This document shows, in pieces, positions 1-14,500 of a DNA stretch of 64,000 nucleotides. Both the position numbers and the translations under genes were made by a program. The notes beneath the pieces are model-generated. The model did not search any database and was not told where the DNA came from. It saw only the letters and a program-made list of their open reading frames with translations. The stretch's first letter is position 1; each line of letters starts with the position of its first letter. The DNA comes from Astropecten irregularis. Its lineage: Eukaryota > Echinodermata > Asteroidea > Paxillosida > Astropectinidae. The stretch covers positions 24,628,983 to 24,692,982 of the forward strand of contig OZ020245.1 in NCBI GenBank assembly GCA_963971285.1, given 5' to 3'.

Positions 1-306
1 ACCGAAATTGAAGGAAAAAACTAAGACTGAATTACCCAACCTCAAAATCCGATTTTCATCTTTCTTTCATACACATTATGTGTGTATTGACCACTTTGCG
101 TGTTATCCTTGCAAATTTGTTTTTAATAAGTACTCTTTCAATTGGTCATCTTTTCGCCAATTTCAGCCCCAATATGCTTAGATTCTACATGGGGATAGCC
201 AAGACATGGCTGTATCATATAAGTGAATCTTGAAGTGATAAACAATTTAATTTTAACATAATGGGTCCCGACACAGTGTTGCGTTTTTCTGGGACACTCT
301 GTATAG
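1..306 (-). repeat. CAGGGTGTCCC-ended element, cut by window edge, with tRNA-like neighbour
   Basis: Ends ...gggacactctgtata and matches the copies at 16609, 54670 and 55021 through blocks such as acacattatgtgtgtat and gatagccaagacatgg. Its other end lies outside the window. Confidence 0.75.
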
Positions 307-339
307 GTCGAGTCCAATCTTTCCACACACAAAATAAAC

Positions 340-418
340 CAAATAATGAAAGGCATGTACAGGCAGAGCACCTGTCCGGTATTCAGGAGGTTAGCGGTTC
401 GAATCCCACTCCAGTCAA
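340..418 (+). repeat. tRNA-derived fragment (degenerate)
   Basis: Contains GCGGTTCGAATCCCACT (B-box), and before it an anticodon-arm-like stem cctgt/caggg around ccggtat. Same family as the complete tRNA-like unit at 22295-22368. The acceptor and D arms are degraded. Confidence 0.5.
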
Positions 419-858
419 TTTTTCTTTGTTCGCCTTAAAATTCAGTCAGTTTGCCTTGTGGTTATTTGATGAATATATGTGATAGATTTTAAGGTTTGAC
501 ATGTATGACCACTAATAGACCCATATAGAATAATGTCCTCAGCGGGGTGCTCCCACTAATGGAAAATCCAGTTTTTTAATATAGTTGCCAGCATTATGCC
601 ATTATTTGAGGCTGATTGCATTGTATAATGTAATGTATCATCTGTTCGAGTTGGGGCGTGGTGCCAGGTATAGCCAAGCCGGCCATGGCAAAAACAAAAA
701 TCGGAAAATCGTTTATGGCATAACCGTCACTTTCATTGGTCGATTAGAACGACCTCCTGCGCTCGATCAATTATAATATTTTCACAAGGGCAGGATAATA
801 AAAAAGGTTTTAACGAGTATCATTACGGTGCTCATAAAGTGCCCTCTCGTCAATTTTA

Positions 859-1224
859 GTAAAAGGTAGTATCATACGTTGGTAAGAAACCAAAATAGAA
901 ATGTTCACAGATTTACCTATAACTTACAGGGTGTGAAGGTGGTGGTGGTAGAAACATACCGTTAACAAGTTTCCGCATGAAATTGTGTATTTATCCAGAA
1001 ATTAGTAAAACAAAGACCGAAAATCTTTTTGATCTTTTAAATGATCAACAATAAAAGAGAAAAGACTTAAGAAATACTGTGGCTGTTTGTCACTGTTTTC
1101 TCAAAAAGTGGGCACCGTATGGGACTGAAATTTTCACAAATGACTCTCACTGTATCTGTCTTGATATTTGTCCCCATGAATATGTATTTCTTTGATAAAA
1201 ACCAAAGTATGATATTACCTTTAA
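859..1224 (+). repeat. TTAA-ended miniature element (family R1)
   Basis: Family R1 is about 365 bp, bounded by TTAAAGGTAGTATCATACTT and its reverse complement, with TTAA at each end as expected for piggyBac-type insertion. No coding capacity. This copy has a mutated left TTAA (gtaa). Confidence 0.87.
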
Positions 1225-2412
1225 GCTTTATTGTAAGTATTTGGGCGTGACATTTTGTAGACAAGAAAGCCATTTTTCAGATTTCATTCTAACAAGTTAT
1301 CGATGTTCGACAGTTCGACACTATTATAATTTCATAACAGAAGGATGTCAAGAGCACTCTTTAAAATTACATATTTCAGAATTGGAGTAGCCTATAAATG
1401 CTTTTCAAAATGTATTCATATCCGTTACAGTTTCTTTTGGTTTTATAACTCACCCTTTTTCTTATACCCTGTGATGTTTAAAATAAGCCAAAAAATAGAT
1501 AATAAATTAATGTCGGCATTGAAATAAAACAAATTAATTTTAGAATGCCGAAGTGATGATGAATGGGAAAAAACAGAAATGATATGATTATTTCATGTCG
1601 ACATTGAAATATGACGAATTATCCCCGTGATGTCGACATCGGTACATAACGAAGAGGAGTCAGTTCAAAATGTCGACATAATTTGTCGGCGTTGTCGGTT
1701 GACGTCATCGTAAATTGCGGATCATAATAAATTTCATCTGCCATCTGCTTCTTGCAGTAATTCTCTAATTCGCGATCAATTGACTCGTGTTAAAAACAAA
1801 TTATTATTAACCGTTCCTGTATTAAATTGGCGACTGTGTTGCTGTTGGATATGGTGAATAAATAAAAGTCCGTATAGAAGCGGCTGCAGTCATTCATTGG
1901 CTATAGCGACCGTCAAGAGTACAAAATGTGCATGATGACGTTTGGGAATGACTCCTATGATGCACGGTGTTATCTCGACGTTTCGAACGTTGTTCTGTGT
2001 TCGTTATCACATAGAAGGACCGCACATAATTCGTTTTTTCCATCGGTAAATATCACCGTGTTCTCTTCATGAGCTCACATGAAGAGATCACAGAGGATTA
2101 CATATGAAATGATTTGCATTTAGTAAAATCTTGGTTTTGCATAAGGTAATCAGTAACCCAGTTATGAACCAACTTTTGCCACAAGCCTATAATGGAATTA
2201 AATCCTCCACAACTTTACCCAACATTTCAAAAAGCCTACTATTATGGAGTGATACAATAAGAGACCACTGCATTTAATACCTGTTTTATAATGAGCGTCG
2301 TGGAGATCGTTGTTTTCAATTTGGAAGACTGAGTCCAAATGGCCAGCCAGAATTCTAGCCTTTTGATCATTAGGTTATTATTTTGTTTCTTCTGTACTAT
2401 CACAACTTGTAG
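1225..2412. other. Unassigned sequence before first visible exon of A
   Basis: No exon with convincing splice sites and frame was found, although the exon preceding 2413 is expected upstream. AT-rich, with several tgtcgacat-like words at 1590-1690. Nothing else recognised. Confidence 0.4.
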
Positions 2413-2514
2413 AAGCACAAGACCTCTACAAGAATTCACTTTACTTCTGGGACATGAGCAGTGGCTACAGTGACATGCTGGGCAACGTAGGAATGAAGAT
2501 TTGCTTCGTAGAGG
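2413..2514 (+). CDS. Gene A exon 1 visible: start of LamG-like domain
   Basis: Acceptor ...cttgtag at 2412 (or 2415), donor GTAAGT at 2515. Reads [20 protein letters not shown], followed by MKICFVEG across the junction. It lines up with gene B exon 3 (VDVYNRAIAYWNLNS), both starting and ending in phase 1. The pattern of aromatic residues around YFW/AYW is the first strand of a LamG-like fold. The exact 5' boundary is uncertain by 3 bases. Confidence 0.75.
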
Positions 2515-5500
2515 GTAAGTGTTGACGTCGCTGCTTTTGTGAATTATTGTAATCATTTGGAGGTCACAATCTTGTTATTTCAGAAGGAAAATGGGATTCA
2601 GCAGCATCAGAATCGCACATCTCCATCATTGGAATTTGTCATCAAGTTTCAAGCTGACGCAGACAGAAAATTGTTATGAAGGACCGGTTTAATTAAAACT
2701 TTAATTAAAAGGCTTTCGTTTGGCATTCACATTAGCATCTCATTCTTGTGAAAGAATCGCAATTAATTCTTCTAGTGAATCACACTCAATCTCATTCCTT
2801 TCCGATCATCAAGGTTAATTTTAAGGAAAACGAGCAGGTTTCATTCTCTGGGAAAATTAAGAGGATTTCTGTGAATGTAGACATCAGCAACAACACGAAA
2901 GACCGACACTCAACACGTTCGCAACGGATAATTAAGGGTACACAAAATATCAAACTACGTACTATCCGTCTGCTTAACAGATGGCTCTTCTTCTTATTTG
3001 AAACTGCTCACAATTCCAGAAACAATGAGAATTAAAGGAGGTTTCGTATACCGGTAGAAAACATTTTTCGAATGGTGAAAAAGAAAGAACAATAAAAGAC
3101 ACACACACAATCATAAAACTTCTAGTGAATGAAACCAAAGGGTAGAGACCTGCTATGTTTTGAAGATACGAAGACGTTGACTGATGGAATATTCCTTGCC
3201 CGATCCGTAACTACAGTGTGTCCCCCCCCCAAAAAAAAAAAAGGTTTAACAAAATATGAAAATAATAATATGTTTAATAATGATAATATATGTTTTCAGC
3301 TATTTGATTTTAGTCTGTTACATTCAGTATCTCACAGGGCATCTTCCTATGAAATTTCAATGCAATCCATTCATGCATCACCGAGCAATTTCTGATTGTT
3401 TTTAAAAAGTCCATTTAACTGCCATTACAATTGAGTGACAATGGTGGTTATCTTACAGTTTTGATCTGTAAATCTCCCCTCGACTTGGCCAGCCCACATT
3501 CACTACAGACAGATCACAACTAAGATGACCAACACTGTCACTCATCTGTAATGGTAGCAAAATTGACTTTTCTAGATAATCAGTAATTGCTCGGTGATGC
3601 ATAAATGGATTGCTTTGAAATTTGGTCAGAATATGCCCTATATGAATATGAGATAGTGAATGCAATAGACTAAAAATCAAATAACTTCAAACATACAATT
3701 CATTTTCATATTTTTTTTAAATGGGTATCGTTTTGGGGGGACACACAAATGTATATCTTCCTCCTCGCCAAAAAAATTTTCTGCTCCCCTGTAGTCAAGG
3801 AGCAAAGTTCTGAAAACCCTCTTATTAAGGAGTTAGCTTAACACCCACTATATCTATGGTTTGACTTCATAAAATGGAAGTTTATACCATTAACAGCTTT
3901 GCTAGGTAATATGTGGCTTCAAATTGTGGTATCACCTTTGAGAAAATGTGGTATCATTTGAGGAACAACAAAAAACAAGATTCACTTTCCCACAATGCAA
4001 CTGGAAAAAGGGGTGTGGTCGTATTTTCTGCCCCCCCCCCCCAAGTCCTTGATATGTATTTTGGTGAATGATTGTGTGATTATATAATTCATAATCCATT
4101 CACAGAGAAATAACATTTTAAAATATAGTCAGAAGCAAGAGCTTAAACACATTTGTTGAATTTTCTTTTGTTTTTCTGAAATTTTTTTGGGGGAAATATT
4201 ACAATAATTGTTGGGATATTTCACAAAAGTGCAACCACAATTTGAGGCCACATAGTACCTAGAAATGTTCCCTGAGGTCTGCTCCATCAATTTCTTAAGT
4301 CAGACCTTAGATGTGGTCGGAGTTGAGAACTCTAATTTTTTTCATGGTCCACGCTCCTTGTCTACTGGGCACTGATGTATACCTGACTCGGCATATTTAC
4401 TAAAAAGATGTTTGAATATTTTACCCACACGGCAGGTCCCGAGCTCGAAGCCCTTGTACTCGGCGAAAAGAGCAACATCTCGACTTCTGGATCTATTGAA
4501 CTGCAGGAACCAACGGAAACATCCGTTATGTTACCACAGGCTGATTTCACCGTGGCCTTATGGTACAGCTTTCGTCCCGTGGACTTCTTTGCCGAAGTCA
4601 ATGATACTATGTCCTGTGATCTCCTCAAATTCGGAGGTGGTAGTGGCAGTGACGATCTTGCAGTGAGTGAAACACCTTTATTAATAAATAATTCCTCTTG
4701 TCCTTAACTTCACAAACCCCTGAATAAGAAACAGCGTAACCATGATCAAATTCACAGTGTTTCTCCAAGTTATTCTGTTTGTTGTCGAAATCATATTGAT
4801 AACTCCCAGGTGTGTTAACATTTTGTAACAAATTGGTCAAACAGAGCACGAAAATTATTTGTAAATATTTATGAATACATAATATGAAAAGAAAAGTTAT
4901 TTTATAAATAAAATTACATTTTAAAAACAAAAAAAAACCCAAAACGTCTTTCATTAATTAACGGGGCCTCACTTATAATTTCCTCGTTTCAAAATGATGA
5001 CGTCACATATAGATGACGAATTCACGTCTTAGCCATTCATATCTGATTGCAGTGAAAGGTGCAGTACAGGATTGGTAACATACCCAAACGGAAATTTTCG
5101 CAGATTTACATATAACTTTCAGGGTATGAAGATGGTGCTGGTAAAGCCTGAAATGGTGTGTTTTTCCAGAAATTAGTAAAACAAAGACCCAAAACAGTTT
5201 TGATCTCGTGGTAAGATTGAAACCATTCTTCATGTTTCATAAGAAAAATTGAGTCGGGTTTTCGCAATTGTCCCCTGACTCAGATGTCTGATTGAGCTCA
5301 GATTTTCACGGGTTTATCATTTCATGTACATGTTTGATCGGACAAATTATGAGCGCTGTTCTGAAACCTTCACCAACTTCATGTATCATATCTTAAACAT
5401 AAATATTATTCACATTTGTTATCAGATTTCGTACAGTGGTCCTAAGGAGTACAATTTGAAGTACAAATACGGAACATCGGTGATAGATGACAACCAAGAA

Positions 5501-8500
5501 CGCCCCAACTGGGAGTTTGATGTTAACTGCACATACACTGGATTGGTTGAGAAACGAGGCTGGCAGTGGAATCACATTGCCGTGGTCTATGATGGTAAGA
5601 TCAAAATTGTGTTTATCCATTTTATTCATTTTGGCTTAAATTCAATTTCATTCATTGTCACATTATTTGGAGCCTTATTTCTATTCGCTTGTGTTTTTAT
5701 TTGGACAGGTAATAAACTGGCTGCGTACTACAACGGTTTCAAGGTCAATGTAACTGCCACATCCGCAGGTGGGAATGTTGTTTCTGTAAACGGCCTCCAT
5801 CTTAACCTTCCCATCACTGAGGAGACCCCCGGCTGTGGTCCGGTCGGGTTCGACGAGGTGTCCGTGTGGAACGAGGCCCTCAGCGAGGGGGAGATCCTGG
5901 CCCTGCGCGTGTACGTGGGACGAAACCGCAGCGAGGACGAACTGGAGCTGACCACCTTCGCCGAGACAACCACGGAACTTCCGACCACGACCGTCGCTGA
6001 ATCTACGGCAGGGGAAACCACCGCCGGGGACACCACCGCCGGGGACACCACCGCCGGGGACACCACTGCCGGGGACACCACCGCCGGTGAAAGCACCAGC
6101 ACGGCTGGCCCTCTCCCGACAACAGTGAAGCCTACAACTGCTGGAGGTGCTTCAACCGAAGGCATCACAGAACCACGACCATCCTCTAGCCCGGAATCCA
6201 CCCTTACAGATTCTGTAGTTGGAGCCAGTACGAACAAAGGTAGGAATTAGTTCAATTTTGAAAATTGAGTATAGCCACACAATTTTGTTAGCAGACTTCG
6301 CAAAATGCAACAGTCTGCATGCACTGCCCCGACTGGTAGACCAGCTTCAGTGTATATAGGACAGCCTGATTAATTAAAACATCAAAAGCACCAGAATCAT
6401 CTCATACACAGAAATCAAGTGGAGTTTGTAATCTTTCCACCTACGAAACAAACAAAAAAATAAGAAGAGGGAAACCTTCCATCGAAGTGCAAAGAGTAAG
6501 ATTTATTTACAGCACGAATTAAACTCAAGTCTGGACGATTTCCAGGTCACAGGTGAGATTCCTTCATTAAAAAATCACCACTTCCTTTACTTGGCGGGCA
6601 ATATCCATCCACTATAGAGACGTAACCAGACACAACAAAAATGTTGTTGGATTAAACATTTCAAAAATGAATCCAGTGGCGTTTCCAATAACATTTTCGA
6701 TTGGGGATACCTTTTTTTCGGTGGGGGTTCTGCATTTCAGCATTATATGTGAATACCCTCCATGCATAATGAAGGCCATTCACACATGCACAACATTTCG
6801 TTTGTCCTTATATGCATCATTTTATGAATATTTATGACTTTGGTCGGGAAATAGATAATATGCAAATTAGGCTTGCCCTTCACCGACGTGGATGAGCACT
6901 GTATACTCAGTGCTTGTGAGAGCACGTGAGAAAAAATCACATGCTTGCTCAGGTGGGATTCGAACCCACGACCTCCTGCTTACTAGTGCAGATGCCTTAC
7001 CTGCCTAATTTGCATGCATCATTTTAGTTTCGATAGAATTTGTGTCATTTCGCATATTTTCCTGTCAACGAATTAATAATTGGCTGGCATGTTATTGACC
7101 AATCAAATTGCATCATGCAAAGCACCAGGGTGACCAGGCTTAATGACAAGACTGCTCATGCGTCAAAAAGATGTCAAACTGCGCGGTCCGACATCTGTGA
7201 CCAATGTCATGGAGCTGTTAAACACAAAAATTGCTTAGCACAAAACGTCTTGCTCAATAAAACAAACCAACATTAAAAATTCCATTTGTTTCTATGGTCA
7301 ATGAACAACAGCCAAACAACATTCACAAATTAGTGATACACAACACATGGAAATTTGGTGGTTAATCCTGCTAATATCTTGAGACAGAAATTTCATGGTT
7401 TGCAAAATTTCTGCTAAGCAGAACCGTTAAATAGGCCTCAGATTCAAAACTGAGCGCGGTACATTTTATTGCTCGCAAATTCAACCTTTGACGGTATAGT
7501 TACCGTTGGATGTTGATTATCAGTCATTAAAGGTAGTATCATACTTTGGTAAGAAACCAAAACAGAAATGTTCACAGATTTACGTATAATTTACATGGTA
7601 TGAAGATGGTGCTGGTAGAAATCTACCGTTAAACATTTTCCGCCTGAAATGGTGTATTTATCCAGAAATTAGTAAAACAACGACCGAAAACTTTTTTGAT
7701 CTTTTAAAAGATCAAAAATGAAAGAGAAAAGACTTAAGAAATACTGTGGCCGTTTTTCACGATTTTCTCAAAAAGTGGGCACCGTATGGGTCTAAAATTT
7801 TCACAGATGACTGTGACTGTATCTTCCTTGATATTTTTGCCCATGAATCTGTACTTCTTTGACAAAAACCAAAGTATGATACTACCTTTAACTGAACTTT
7901 TTAAACACAGTATGAAGATCCCCAATAATTTACATGATTTTGGAATGGGAAAATGATGAGCAATATTATTTACCCTTAATACTCAACCTTTGCACGCAGA
8001 AGTAATGTGGTTTTGGTTTCTGTGTTTTATTTTTGCAATGGTATACATCAGCTAGCACCGGTGGACCGGGACCAGAATCAACCCAGCCACCAGCACCATC
8101 CTCATCCTCATCATTAGCATCATCATCATCTCATATGACCTCTGCTCCCCTCTCACAAGCAGAGAAGACGGTCCAAGATCAGTTAGAAGTGAGTTATTTT
8201 ATCCCGTTCAAGTTTCGTTCTCACTTCTATTATCTGTTTAAAATCATTCGTCAGCACGGACTGTTTTGTTCTTGGTTCCAAAGTGCAAAGTGAGGGTTTA
8301 TAGACAAAATTTTACAAAGTCATGTAAAAAGGCAACAATCAGTAGGGGGGGGGGGGGGGGGGTTGCGACAACAATCTTTTTTTAAAGTCTTGTCCATGTG
8401 AATGAATACATGTATAATACATAGAAAAGGGATTGGTAGGTGCGGCCCCCCACCCAAGCCCACCTCACCCCACCCCACCCCACCCGCTAGGTCAAGGGTT

Positions 8501-11500
8501 GTTTTCATTTTCAAAGCAACAATATTTTGCTCAGCATGGGAAGTCTAATATTCCTTGATAAAAAAACAAACAACAACGCCAGTTCAGCATTTGGCCATGA
8601 CCGATTCGCATAATGAAATGTCACACAAGAATAGTGTGATTTCATCGTTTTGGTATCGAAATCCGGTGAAACTAGTGTATGATAATCATGTCCTCATTAT
8701 TATTTCCCACTAGAACTCCTAAAGGCGGGGTTTGTGGAGAAGATGGGGGGCATGCAAGCCCATGCACCCACACCTCAAATTGGGTGTGTGTAAAATCTTA
8801 TTTTCCTGGCCGAATTGACAAATTTCTTTTCAAATACAAATCTTCCAGAATCTGCCTCCAACACACAAAAAAAGGCTGTGGGCTTACGACGCCTGTAATG
8901 CATGGGATTCCACAAAATAATTACACATGTACAGTTTGAGAAATTGTTTATGGTGAAAAGGGGGATCTTTGTCTTGATATTTTTACAAACAGAGCCTGAA
9001 GGAAAATACCAACCGTACTCTCTTGGAGGTGACCACGGCATTAAACACCGTACAGAATACCATCGCTGACGAGTTGCTTACAGACGGGATTGTTGATAAA
9101 GTTCTTGACGTGTTAGAAGTCACATCCACCGTTCCCCCAGCTACTGAGGAGAGTAGCCAGGACGACATTGACGACTTACAAGACTTCAGAAAGGTACTTT
9201 ACTCTTTTCTTTAAAGGTTGTATCATACTTTGGTAAGAGACCAAAACAGAAATGTTCACAGATTTACGTATAACTTACAGGGTATGCAGATGGTGCTGGT
9301 AGAAAAATGCTGTTAAATTCTTTCCGCCTGAAATGGTGTATTTCTCAAAAAAGTGGGCAACGTATGGGACTGAAATTTTCACAGATTACTTTTATTGTAT
9401 CTTCCTTGATATTTTTGCCGACGAATCTGTATTTCTTTGACAAAAACCAAAGTATGAGATTACCTTTAAAGGTACAATTCATGATTGGTAAAGGTCACAG
9501 GTCAGCACTCATACTTTGTCTGATCAAACTTGTACATGAAATAATAAACCTGTGAAAATTTGAGCTCAATCGGACATCTGAGTCACGAGAAAATAGCGAA
9601 AACCCAACTCAGTTTTTCTTATTAAACATGAAGAATGGTTTTGATCTTACCCCGAGATCAAAACTGTTTTCGGTCTTTGTTTTTCTAATTTCATGAAAAA
9701 TACAGCATTTTAGCTGGAAATATTTTAACAGTATGGTCCTACCAGTACCAGCATCATCTTCAGACCTTGAGTGAAAGGGGATAACTAAAACAACTCAAGT
9801 GAAGGTGTCCTTTATATTTGTTCCAAAAATCGTTCGGACGAACAATCTTTGGAAAAGACACTAAATCTTGATTTCCTTGAAAAACCTATCAATCCATATT
9901 TCCCATGGTGACTGTTTGCAGTCCATTTGTTGAGTCCATTTTCTGTCTCAAACTCAATATATTTGCAAATCCTATATGTTCCCTTTAAATCTGCACACAA
10001 ATTGTGTTCAGAAAAACCTGTTTTCCCATAGGTGACAAAACACAACGTTATACAAACAATTGGTATGGTTATCCACAGATGACCGTTTGACTTACGATGA
10101 TATAATGAAGAAAATGGTTTATATACAAAATCAAAAAACATTTTTGAAAAATGAATAATGCAAAAAGGTTTCACCTCTTGTCAGAAATCCTATCAAATGT
10201 TTATAAGGGAACAACAATATATAATACAAATATAAAATGTCGTTGAATCCTTTGAATGTTTTTTATCACAGAATTCGTGAGGATAATTATTCATTCCGAT
10301 GATTTCGATTCGATCGTTTTTCATGCTATACCAGGTCAAATGTTTTCCCGAATTTTTAAAGGTAATATCATACTTTGGTTTTTGTCAACGAAATGCAGAT
10401 TAGTAACAGTCATCTGTGAAAATGTCAGTCCCATATGGTGCCCACTTTTTGAGAAAAGAGTGAAAAACGGCCACAGTCTTTTTCTCTTTTATTTTTGATC
10501 TTTGAAAGATCAAAAATAATTTTGGTCACTGGTTTTACTATTTTCTGGATAAATACAGCATTTCAGGCGGAACAATTTTAACGGTATGTCTCTACCATCA
10601 CCATCTTTATACCCTGTTAGTTACAGGTGAATCTGTGAAGATTTCTGTTTCGGTATGCTACCAAAGTATGATACTACCTTTAAGCTTCCATTGTCAATTT
10701 CCAAATGTCATAACCGTTTTCCTTTCTTTAAAACTCTAACCTCATGTGCATTTTTTGCCGCCATTTTCTCTCTTTGCAGGCTTTCGTGGATTTGTATTCA
10801 ACGACAGTCGGTAAAATGAATAGCGAGGTAAGTAATGGTTCCACTTAATTCTTCTTCGTCATCACCAAACTCAGTTCTTCTTTTCAGTAAAATTTCATTT
10901 GCAGTTTGCTCATCTTATTTTCTCACCAATCTTTGTATTCACCCCGGGGTCGATTTCACCAATCTCATCGTAACTTACTATCAATCGTAGGATCTTTTAT
11001 GCATTGAAGCCCCACATAGGATAGGCCATCTACGTTGGGTTATCTGTCGTAAATCGAGTTACGATCGATCGTAGGGCTTCGTGAAATCGACCTCAGTCTT
11101 CATAATTTCTTCATTGCCATTTATATATGGCAAACCGTTTTAACATTAATTTCATATGCGGCAATTTTGTAAAGGTTTTTTTTTTTTCAAAATATCTTTA
11201 ATTCTTTTAAAGATATCTTTGATTCATTGTAATATATCTTTCCATGGAATTTAAATCTTTATTGCATTTGAACGAACTTGAGTGACATGCAATTGAAAGA
11301 TATCTTCAAAATAGCTCTGAATGATTTAGAGATATCTCTAAACGAATTAGAGATATCTCTTAATAACATAGCAATTAAGCCTAAGCAACCGCATTTAAAG
11401 ATATCTTTAATTATTTAAAGATATCTTTAATTATTTAAAGATATCTTTAATTATTTAAAGATATCTTTAATTATTTTAATGTAATTTGATTTTATTCGAA

Positions 11501-14500
11501 GATATCTTTACAAAAAAATCAAAAGACCCTCGCGTCTATAAGGGCGCCCCCATTTAATTCTATGGTTCTCATTTCCGACCGACCCATATTTTGGGCTCCG
11601 ACAGAAGAAAAGAAAAACTTTCTTTTTTGCCGCCGACCCTGTCAGAATGGCATAATATAAAAAAAAATACGAAAAAAAAAAGAATTCCCAGAAATTCTGG
11701 AGACAAAAATTGTCTCCAAAAATTCTGGGAATTCCTTTCTTTTCTTTTTTTTTGCCAATAAACCTCAAATTGTTATACTTTTTATCAGTGAAATAATACA
11801 AAAATATTCAAACGCGATTACAGTGAATACAATGAACATCATTTTCTTTAGGTTTTTGTGTATTCAGCAAGATGTTTTTTTCTTCCAAACTTTTTTTTTT
11901 TTCGACCGACCGACCCTCCCTCAAGGTGAAAAAGAAATGAGAACCATAGAATTAAATGGGGGCGCCCTAATAAATGATAAAACGGCTCGCCATACATTCA
12001 CGAAAAGAGATTTCTGTATACAAAACTTTCTGTGTTCAATTTCAATGTCATGTTTAATCTCATGACTTTTTTATTTACTGCGTGATTATTCTTTTTTCCA
12101 GGCGACAACAGCCACAGATGGCAACAAGCTTATGGACGTATTGGACACGTTCCTGGGAGCATACGTGGATGATCCTACCGTCGCTAACAATGAAACACTG
12201 TCTAGTACTAATATCGGTAAGATTCTTGAAACAAGACTACGCTTTCAGTATAGTCACTTTTGTTTGTTGGTTTGTATTGACCACCCTCATGCATATTCAT
12301 TAGTTCTGTTAGCTTAGTTGACTAGTGCAGTGTTAACTAGTGTTAAAATTCTTAAAATTCATCCAGAAATTAGTAAAACAACGACCGAAAATCTTTTTGA
12401 TCTTTTAAAAAGATCAAAAATAAAAGAGAAAAGACTTAAGAAATAATGTGGCTGGTTTTCACTGTTTTCTCAAAAAGTGGGCACCGTATGGGACTGAAAT
12501 GTTCACAGATGACTGTTACTGAATCTGTCTTGATATTTTGCCCATCAATCTGAATTTCTTTGATAAAAACCAATGTATGATATTACCTTTAACTCATTCT
12601 GCTTCAAACAACTTAAATTATACCCCGTCTGAAATAATGTCGAAGTTCATTACAATCCTTACAAGATATGAGTATTGCCAGCCTAATGATGTAATGAAAA
12701 CTACATTCACAGTTGTATTTGTCGGTAAGCATTTTTCTTTCAGATTGTTAGAAATTGCAATTTGTGGACAACACTGAAATCAACGCAAATGAAATAAAAC
12801 GTTAAAACGTAAAAATATATCATGCTGGACATAATTTTGTCTTTGGTGTGTAAAAACAAGTTTTCTAAAACCATCAAAACCAATTTTTCTTCAAGAAATA
12901 AATACCATACCTTTCAAGCTGACACAACTGCACGGATAGGCAGTCTTTTCTTAGGAACAAGAAGTTCTACCTTAAAGGTAGTATCATACTTTGGTAAGAG
13001 ACCAAAACAGAAATGTTCACAGATTTACCTATAATTTTCAGGGTATGAAGATGATGCTAGTAGAAACCTACCCTTAAAATTGTTAAAATTCATCCAGAAA
13101 TTAGTAAAACAACGACCAGAAATCTTTTTGATCTTTTAAAAGATTTATGAAATAATGTTGCTGTTTTTCACTGTTTTTTTTCAAAAAGTGTATGGGACTG
13201 AAATTTTCACAGATGACTGTTACTGTATCTGTCTTGGTATTCTTGCCCATGAATCTGTATTTCTTTGATAAAAACCAAAGTATGATATTACTTTTAATAC
13301 ACAGGGAACACAACGTCAATTTCCGGACACAGCCGAGTCGAAACTTACACTAAATCTTGTTCTAATATTCTCATTTTTGATTGCATCAGATGTGAAGATG
13401 ATAAGTGTTGACGGCTCTCTGGTTCAGATGAGTTACAACACTAGCATTGACATCCCAAGCGGTGCCATTCCTGGAGATGGTAAGTGCATACAGTGATTGC
13501 TTACATAACAAACCCTTCACCAATTCTGATCAAGTTTCAACCCCTCCCCTCCACCCCCATCCCCCACCCCCATCCCCCACCCAAATATTTGTTAATATCC
13601 TCATTCTGATTTCTCATTCCCAGCACCTATATCATAATTTAATATCTAAAAAAAAAAAACTTAAACCTCCCTCCAAAGAAAAATTATCATAATCCATGAA
13701 CGTGACTTAATTGCAGATAAATAGTTGTCGAAAATATGAAATGCCAGTATTGAGATTTTGTAGTTCAACTGATTACTGCGAAATACAGCAAACGCCTGCT
13801 GATGACGCTTTAATTCTAAGCGTTTCACGAAAAGTTGCCAATTTCAGATATTCTTGAACTCCAATTTTCTTCATATTATAAACAAATTCTGGCAACAGTA
13901 CTAATTCCTCGGGTTCCTCTTAGAAGTCTTATGGAAGATCTGATCTCGCTCACTGGTCAGCTATAATTGATCTGAATTCATTTTTGATTGACGTTGTTTC
14001 ATCTCCTGAACAAAAAATCCAGCTAAAGTCGTGGTGTGCATCATTCCTGAGGGACCACTACAGGATGTTGTCGAGCCCAAGGGCGACCAGCAGCCCAAGA
14101 ACCATGCAGTGTCAGTAACATTTATCTTAAAATCTTAAAATCCTCAGAAATATCTCACAAAATAATCAGCTCGTCTTCAGCTTATGTTTTGTATATTCCC
14201 AATTCGTCCCAAAGATCTAGCTGTTCTTATCATGATCTTTTTTTAAAGGTAGTATCATACTTTGCTAAGAAACCGAAACAGAAAAGTTCACAGATTTACT
14301 TTTAACTTACAGGGTATGAAGATGGTGGTTGTAGAAACATACCGTTAACATTTGTCTGCCTGAAATGGTGCATTTATCCAGGAATTAGTAAAACAACGAC
14401 CGAAAATCTTTCTGATTCTTTTCAAAGATCAAAAATAAAAGAGAGAAGACTTTAGAAATACTGTGGCTGTTTTTCACTGTTTTCTCAAAAAGTGGGCAAC

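Noticed and set aside
1925-2050. Possible upstream exon of A (ATG at 1926 with an open stretch)
   Set aside because: No hydrophobic signal sequence, no good donor in the right phase, no resemblance to gene B exons 1-2.
5728-6237. Open frame on the minus strand, 169 codons, Val-rich
   Set aside because: Antisense of the repetitive GC-rich stalk exon of gene A; its repeats (SPAVV) are the mirror of the 15-bp coding repeat.
6941-7012. Functional tRNA on the minus strand
   Set aside because: Only the T-arm is convincing; acceptor ends do not pair and it is embedded in an inverted-repeat element.
14111-14121. GTAACA at 14116 as donor for gene A exon 10
   Set aside because: It would leave phase 0 and shift the frame of the next exon, whose GAIN sequence requires phase 2.
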